A stretch of DNA of 64,000 bases, from positions 2,059,001 through 2,123,000 of the forward strand of contig NZ_CP108882.1 in assembly GCF_036347055.1 (NCBI RefSeq). The letters run 5' to 3'. Origin of the DNA: Streptomyces sp. NBC_00820. GTDB taxonomy: Bacteria; Actinomycetota; Actinomycetes; Streptomycetales; Streptomycetaceae. Made by a program: the position numbers and the translations under genes. Under the pieces are notes generated by a model, which was not told the DNA's origin, did no database searches, and saw nothing but the letters and a program-made list of their open reading frames with translations. This document shows, one piece after another, positions 60,306-64,000 of this stretch. The number at the start of each line of letters is the position of its first letter. Position 1 is the stretch's first letter.

Positions 60306-60329
60306 CGCGACGGCGGTCCGCCGGGCGCT

Positions 60330-60344
60330 CCCCCGCTATAGGCT
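60330..60344 (+). promoter_or_regulatory. Leaderless promoter of the MBL-fold hydrolase gene
   Basis: TAGGCT (60339-60344) precedes ATG 60352 by seven bases. CCCCCGCTATAG (60330-60341) repeats, with one change, the end of the preceding gene (60294-60305, CCCCCGCTGTAG). Confidence 0.5.
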
Positions 60345-60351
60345 GATCACC

Positions 60352-61008
60352 ATGACGTACAGCGGAGAGGTCAAGGTCGGCGGACCGGCCGACGTGCACG
60401 AGCTGAAAGACCTGATGATCACGAAGGTCGCGGTCGGCCCGATGGACAACAACGCCTATCTGCTGCGCTGCCGGGCCACCGACGAGCAGCTCCTGATCGA
60501 CGCGGCCAACGACGCGCACGCGCTCCTCGGCACGATCGGCGACGACGGCATCGCGGCCGTCGTCACGACGCATCAGCACGGTGACCACTGGCAGGCGCTC
60601 GCCGACGTCGTCGCGGCCACGGGCGCCCGTACCTACGCCGGCCGCGAGGACGTCTCCGGCATCCCGGTGCACACGGACGTCCCGGTGGACGACGGCGACG
60701 TCATCAGGGTGGGGCGGGTGGAACTCACCGCGCGCCATCTCGTCGGGCACACCCCCGGCTCCATCGCCCTGGTCTACGACGACCCCCACGGCCATCCGCA
60801 CGTCTTCACCGGCGACTGCCTCTTCCCGGGCGGTGTCGGCAACACGCACAAGGACCCCGAGGCGTTCGCCGAGCTGATCCGCGACGTCGAGACGAAGATC
60901 TTCGACGTGCTGCCGGACGAGACCTGGGTCTACCCGGGACACGGCAACGACACCACGCTGGGCGCGGAGCGACCGCATCTGCCGGAGTGGCACGCGCGCG
61001 GTTGGTGA
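60352..61008 (+). CDS. MBL-fold metallo-hydrolase (glyoxalase II-like)
   Basis: The 218-residue protein has the beta-lactamase-fold metal motif THQHGDHW (residues 74-81), the later His in HLVGHTPGS, the bridging Asp in FTGDCLFPGG and a final His in YPGHGNDTT. This is the pattern of glyoxalase II and related thioester hydrolases. In mycothiol producers a mycothiol-thioester substrate is possible, which would fit the preceding isomerase-family gene. A 13-bp triplicated repeat begins at its stop codon. Confidence 0.9.
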   Translation: MTYSGEVKVGGPADVHELKDLMITKVAVGPMDNNAYLLRCRATDEQLLIDAANDAHALLGTIGDDGIAAVVTTHQHGDHWQALADVVAATGARTYAGREDVSGIPVHTDVPVDDGDVIRVGRVELTARHLVGHTPGSIALVYDDPHGHPHVFTGDCLFPGGVGNTHKDPEAFAELIRDVETKIFDVLPDETWVYPGHGNDTTLGAERPHLPEWHARGW

Positions 61009-61034
61009 GCCCGGTCGGTGGGCGCGGTCGGTGC
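60996..61034. repeat. 13-bp tandem repeat (3 copies) spanning a stop codon
   Basis: Units start at 60996, 61009 and 61022 with the pattern GCSCGGTYGGTGN. The first contains the TGA of the MBL-fold gene (61006-61008). Confidence 0.82.
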
Positions 61035-61046
61035 GCGCGCCGGGCG

Positions 61047-61520
61047 CTACGCCTCCGCCCGCGCCGCGCCCAGCAGCGTGGCGACCCGCTCGACGCCGAA
61101 CACGTACCCCTGCACCCCGCAGCCCGCGATCACGCCGTCGGCGCGCAGGGAGACGTACGAGTGGTGCCGGAACGACTCGCGCTGGTGGATGTTGGAGATG
61201 TGGACCTCCAGCACGGGCATGCCGTCGCAGGTGTTGAGCGCGTCCAGGATCGCGATCGAGGTGTGGGAGTAGGCGCCGGGGTTGATGACGATCCCGCAGT
61301 GGCCGAGGCGCGCCTCGTGGATCCAGTCCACCAGCTCGCCCTCGTGGTTGGACTGCCGGAAGTCCACCGTGCCGCCGTACACGGCCGCCGCCTCGGCACA
61401 CAGCGCCTCCACGTCGGCGAGCGTGTCCCTGCCGTAGATCTCGGGCTGGCGCTGGCCCAGGAGGTTCAGGTTGGGCCCGTTGAGGATCATGATCGGGGCG
61501 CTGGCCAGGGTGCGGGGCAC
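61047..61520 (-). CDS. aroQ: 3-dehydroquinate dehydratase, type II
   Basis: The 157-residue enzyme dehydrates 3-dehydroquinate to 3-dehydroshikimate in the shikimate pathway. Type II signatures are [19 protein letters not shown] with the catalytic Tyr at its end, [31 protein letters not shown] and [22 protein letters not shown] 61520 follows GGAGGAACC. It stands alone, divergent from the MHS transporter gene. Confidence 0.96.
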   Translation of the reverse strand: MPRTLASAPIMILNGPNLNLLGQRQPEIYGRDTLADVEALCAEAAAVYGGTVDFRQSNHEGELVDWIHEARLGHCGIVINPGAYSHTSIAILDALNTCDGMPVLEVHISNIHQRESFRHHSYVSLRADGVIAGCGVQGYVFGVERVATLLGAARAEA

Positions 61521-61698
61521 GGTTCCTCCGGTCCGTTCGGTGCGGTGCGTCTGCGACCGCTGCTCGGACCCGGTCTATCACGGTGCGTGCGGCGCGTGTC
61601 CGGCCGCGTGCGCCGACCACCCTGGTGTGCGCCGCGCCCGCCGTGATCACCTCCGCGCGCCCCCGTAACTGCCGGTCACTGTGGGTAGTTGACGCGAC

Positions 61699-63006
61699 AT
61701 GCACCGTGTACGCACCGTAAGGGCACCTTCCATGGCCAGGCTGGCGGGCGCCTCGCTCGCCGGGACCGCGATCGAGTTCTACGACTTCTTCGTCTACGGC
61801 ACCGCGGCTGCTCTCGTCCTGGGGCCGCTGTTCTTCCCGACGTTCTCGCCGATGGCGGGGACGCTGGCGGCGTTCGGGACGTTCGGGGTGGGGTTCGTGG
61901 CCCGGCCACTGGGCTCGGCGCTGTTCGGTCATCTCGGCGACCGGCGCGGCCGGCGCCCGGTGCTGGTCCTCTCGCTGCTGCTGACCGGCGCGTCCACGGT
62001 CGCGGTGGGGTGCGTGCCGTCCTACGGCACACTCGGCATCGCCGCCCCCGTGCTGCTGCTGGTCCTGCGGTTCCTGCAGGGACTGGGGCTCGGCGGGGAG
62101 TGGGGCGGCGCCGTGCTGCTGACCGCCGAGCACGCACCGGCGGAGCGGCGTGGCCTGTGGTCGTGCTTCCCGCAGGTGGGACCCGCGCTGGGCTTTCTGC
62201 TCGCCAACGGGATCATGCTCGCCCTGTCGGCCTCGCTGTCCGACGCGCAGTTCGCGCAGTGGGGCTGGCGGGTGCCGTTCTGGGCCGCCGGGGCGCTGGC
62301 GCTGGCCGGGCTGTGGCTGCGCTCCTCGCTCACCGAGAGTCCCCGCTTCCTGGAGATCGACGACCACGCGCGCGTGCCGCTCGTGGAGGTCGTACGGCAC
62401 CACGGGCGGCTGGTGCTGCTGACGGCCGGAGCGCTGGCCGCCGGGTACGCGGTGTTCTACGCGGTGACGACCTGGTCCCTGGCGTACGCGACGGAGCGGC
62501 TCGGGGTCAGCCGTACCGTCATGCTGGTCTGCGTCATGGCCGCCGTGGTGGTGCACGGAGCGCTCACCCCCCTCATGGCGCTGCTCGGGGACCGGTACGG
62601 GCGACGCCCCATGTGCATGACCGGATGCGCGGCGTGCGCGCTGTGGATGCTGCCGATGGTCGCGCTGCTGGCGACCGGCGAGCCCCTGCTGATGTTCGTC
62701 GGCATCCTGGGCGCGCTGATCGCCTTCGTCACGATGTTCGCGGTGATCGCCGCGTATCTGCCGGAGCTGTACGAGGCCCGGGTGCGCTGTACGGGGGCCG
62801 CCGTGGGCTACAACCTCGGCGGGGTGTTCGGTGGCGCTCTGACCCCGATCGTGGCCACGGCGCTCGCCGAGCACGGCGGGCGCGTTCCGTGGGGCGTGGG
62901 CGTGTATCTGACAGGGATGGCCCTGCTGAGTCTGGGCTGCTTCGCGCTGCTCCCGGAGACGCGGCCGGTTCCCGTGCCCCCGGCGGTGGAGCCGGCCACG
63001 GGCTGA
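61699..63006 (+). CDS. MHS-family metabolite:H+ symporter (MFS)
   Basis: The 435-residue transporter has about twelve membrane helices and the MHS hallmarks: ASLAGTAIEFYDFFVYGTAAALV (helix 1), GHLGDRRGRRPVL in the first cytoplasmic loop and GDRYGRRPMCM in the second half. Relatives carry shikimate, alpha-ketoglutarate, citrate or proline/betaine. The adjacent aroQ makes a shikimate-type substrate an attractive but unproven idea. ATG 61732 is an alternative start with AAGGG upstream. A 16-bp triplicated repeat spans its stop codon. Confidence 0.9.
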   Translation: MHRVRTVRAPSMARLAGASLAGTAIEFYDFFVYGTAAALVLGPLFFPTFSPMAGTLAAFGTFGVGFVARPLGSALFGHLGDRRGRRPVLVLSLLLTGASTVAVGCVPSYGTLGIAAPVLLLVLRFLQGLGLGGEWGGAVLLTAEHAPAERRGLWSCFPQVGPALGFLLANGIMLALSASLSDAQFAQWGWRVPFWAAGALALAGLWLRSSLTESPRFLEIDDHARVPLVEVVRHHGRLVLLTAGALAAGYAVFYAVTTWSLAYATERLGVSRTVMLVCVMAAVVVHGALTPLMALLGDRYGRRPMCMTGCAACALWMLPMVALLATGEPLLMFVGILGALIAFVTMFAVIAAYLPELYEARVRCTGAAVGYNLGGVFGGALTPIVATALAEHGGRVPWGVGVYLTGMALLSLGCFALLPETRPVPVPPAVEPATG

Positions 63007-63041
63007 GCGGGCCACGGGCTGAACGGGCCACGGCCTGAGCG
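62994..63041. repeat. 16-bp tandem repeat (3 copies) spanning a stop codon
   Basis: Units at 62994-63009, 63010-63025 and 63026-63041 share GGCCACGGSCTGARCG. The first contains the TGA of the MHS gene (63004-63006). Confidence 0.88.
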
Positions 63042-63079
63042 CGTGGTCGAGGCGGGCCGCTCCGGAGGGGGCCGAGCGG

Positions 63080-64000
63080 CTACGGGTTGACCGCCAGTTC
63101 CAGATAGGCGGCGAACAGCACCAGGTGGACACCGCCCTGAAGGGGCGTGGCCCGGCCCGGCACCACCGTCAGGGAGCTGACGACCACGGTCAGTGCGAGC
63201 AGCAGCATGTCGGTCGCGCCGAGGCCGAGGACGAGCGGTCCGGACAGCCAGACGGAGGCGAGGGCGACGGCGGGGATGGTCAGGCCGATGCTGGCCATCG
63301 CGGAGCCGAGCGCGAGGTTGAGGCTGGTCTGCACGCGGTCGCGGCGGGCGGAGCGCAGGGCGGCGATCGTCTCCGGCAGCAGCACGAGCAGGGCGATGAT
63401 CACACCGACGACCGCTTGGTGCAGGCCGGCCGCCTGCACGCCGGACTCGATGGTGGGTGACACGCCCTTGGCCAGGCCGACCACGCCGACCAGCGCGAGA
63501 CCGAGCAGGCCGAGGCTGGTCCACGCCGCGCGCGCGGAGGGGGCCGCGGCATGGCCGTCCGCGGTGATCACCTCTCCCTGCCGGGTGATCGGCAGGAAGT
63601 AGTCGCGGTGCCGCACGGTCTGCGTGGCCACGAACAGGCCGTACAGGACCAGTGAGGACAGCGCCGCGAACGTCAGCTGCACGGTGGAGAACTCCGGGCC
63701 GGGCTTGCTGGTGGTGAACGTCGGCAGCACCAGGCTGAGCGTGGCCAGGGTCGCCACCGTCGCCAGGGCGGCACCGGTGCCCTCGGGGTTGAACACCGCG
63801 GTGCCGTGGCGCAGGGAGGCGACGAGCAGACAGAGCCCGACGACACCGTTGCAGGTGATCATCACGGCGGCGAAGACGGTGTCGCGGGCCAGGGTGGAAG
63901 TCTTGTCGCCCCCGTCGGCCATCAGGGTCACGATCAGGGCCACCTCGATGACCGTGACCGCGATGGCCAGTACCAGGGAGCCGAAGGGCTCACCGACGCG
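63080..64000 (-). CDS. CaCA-family cation/proton antiporter, ChaA-like (5' end off window)
   Basis: 307 codons are visible and the frame is open to the right edge, so the N-terminus is missing; the family is normally about 365 residues. The first CaCA repeat appears near the edge (RVGEPFGSLVLAIAVTVIEVALIVTLM) and the second as LLVLLPETIAALRSARRDRVQTSLNLALGSAMASIGL. About nine or ten hydrophobic helices are seen. It likely exchanges Ca2+ or Na+ for H+ across the membrane. Confidence 0.9.
   Translation of the reverse strand, partial: RVGEPFGSLVLAIAVTVIEVALIVTLMADGGDKTSTLARDTVFAAVMITCNGVVGLCLLVASLRHGTAVFNPEGTGAALATVATLATLSLVLPTFTTSKPGPEFSTVQLTFAALSSLVLYGLFVATQTVRHRDYFLPITRQGEVITADGHAAAPSARAAWTSLGLLGLALVGVVGLAKGVSPTIESGVQAAGLHQAVVGVIIALLVLLPETIAALRSARRDRVQTSLNLALGSAMASIGLTIPAVALASVWLSGPLVLGLGATDMLLLALTVVVSSLTVVPGRATPLQGGVHLVLFAAYLELAVNP

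Noticed and set aside
59965..63132. A 1055-codon minus-strand frame at the right end
   Set aside because: It crosses several real genes on both strands and has repetitive His/Arg/Gln composition typical of a shadow frame.

Overview
The window is a high-GC actinobacterial chromosome segment. Gene content and order point strongly to Streptomyces: whiA, a mycothiol-dependent isomerase-type gene, an RbpA-family protein, a SigE-family ECF sigma factor, GTG/TTG starts, ATGA/GTGA gene overlaps, and long GC hairpin terminators mostly without T tracts. It is almost entirely chromosomal core with a sugar-uptake segment in the middle. I see no tRNA, rRNA, CRISPR array, prophage or complete insertion sequence.

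Layout. 0-5.3 kb: the 5' part of an ECF sigma gene, a secreted GH92 alpha-mannosidase, and dapD. 5.4-12.1 kb: a complete suf Fe-S assembly operon (sufR-B-D-Rieske-C-S-U-sufT-like) on the minus strand, with a SufR operator over its promoter. 12.2-18.4 kb: an AAC(3)-like acetyltransferase, a two-gene ABC exporter, heme A synthase ctaA, a nucleotidyltransferase, a FluG-like amidohydrolase and a small unknown gene. 18.5-26.5 kb: ctaB diverging from the pentose phosphate operon tkt-tal-zwf-opcA-pgl. 26.6-31.8 kb: an alpha-glucoside-type ABC importer with a GH13 alpha-glucosidase. 32-37.8 kb: an orphan solute-binding lipoprotein, a PadR regulator with an ABC/FtsX exporter, and a DsbA-like lipoprotein. 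38-44.2 kb: pgi, an RbpA-family gene, secG, tpiA, pgk and gap. 44.4-47.4 kb: a secreted M14 carboxypeptidase. 47.6-52.9 kb: whiA-yvcK-rapZ-uvrC. 53.2-56.1 kb: an unknown HTH-like protein, a Rieske lipoprotein, and a small ORF coupled to a PfkB sugar kinase. 56.3-64 kb: uvrA, a maleylpyruvate isomerase family protein, an MBL-fold hydrolase, aroQ, an MHS transporter, and a CaCA antiporter cut by the right edge.

Functionally, the centre collects glucose-6-phosphate metabolism. Pgi and Zwf compete for glucose 6-phosphate, Tkt/Tal return carbon to triose and fructose phosphates, and TpiA, Pgk and Gap form lower glycolysis. The alpha-glucoside importer and glucosidase between them would deliver glucose. 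CtaA and CtaB make heme A for the aa3 oxidase, and Suf supplies Fe-S clusters. The whiA block is the conserved actinobacterial arrangement.

The main non-gene observations are these. (1) Imperfect tandem repeats span or abut the stop codons of at least five genes. (2) A 42-bp palindromic element sits in frame inside pgi. (3) A perfect 30-bp LacI-like palindrome overlaps a promoter for a leader ORF translationally coupled to a sugar kinase. (4) Many promoters place a TANNNT -10 box 6-8 nt before the start codon, as expected for leaderless mRNAs. (5) A region upstream of the RbpA-family gene can form mutually exclusive helices. No classic new defence or mobile system is visible.
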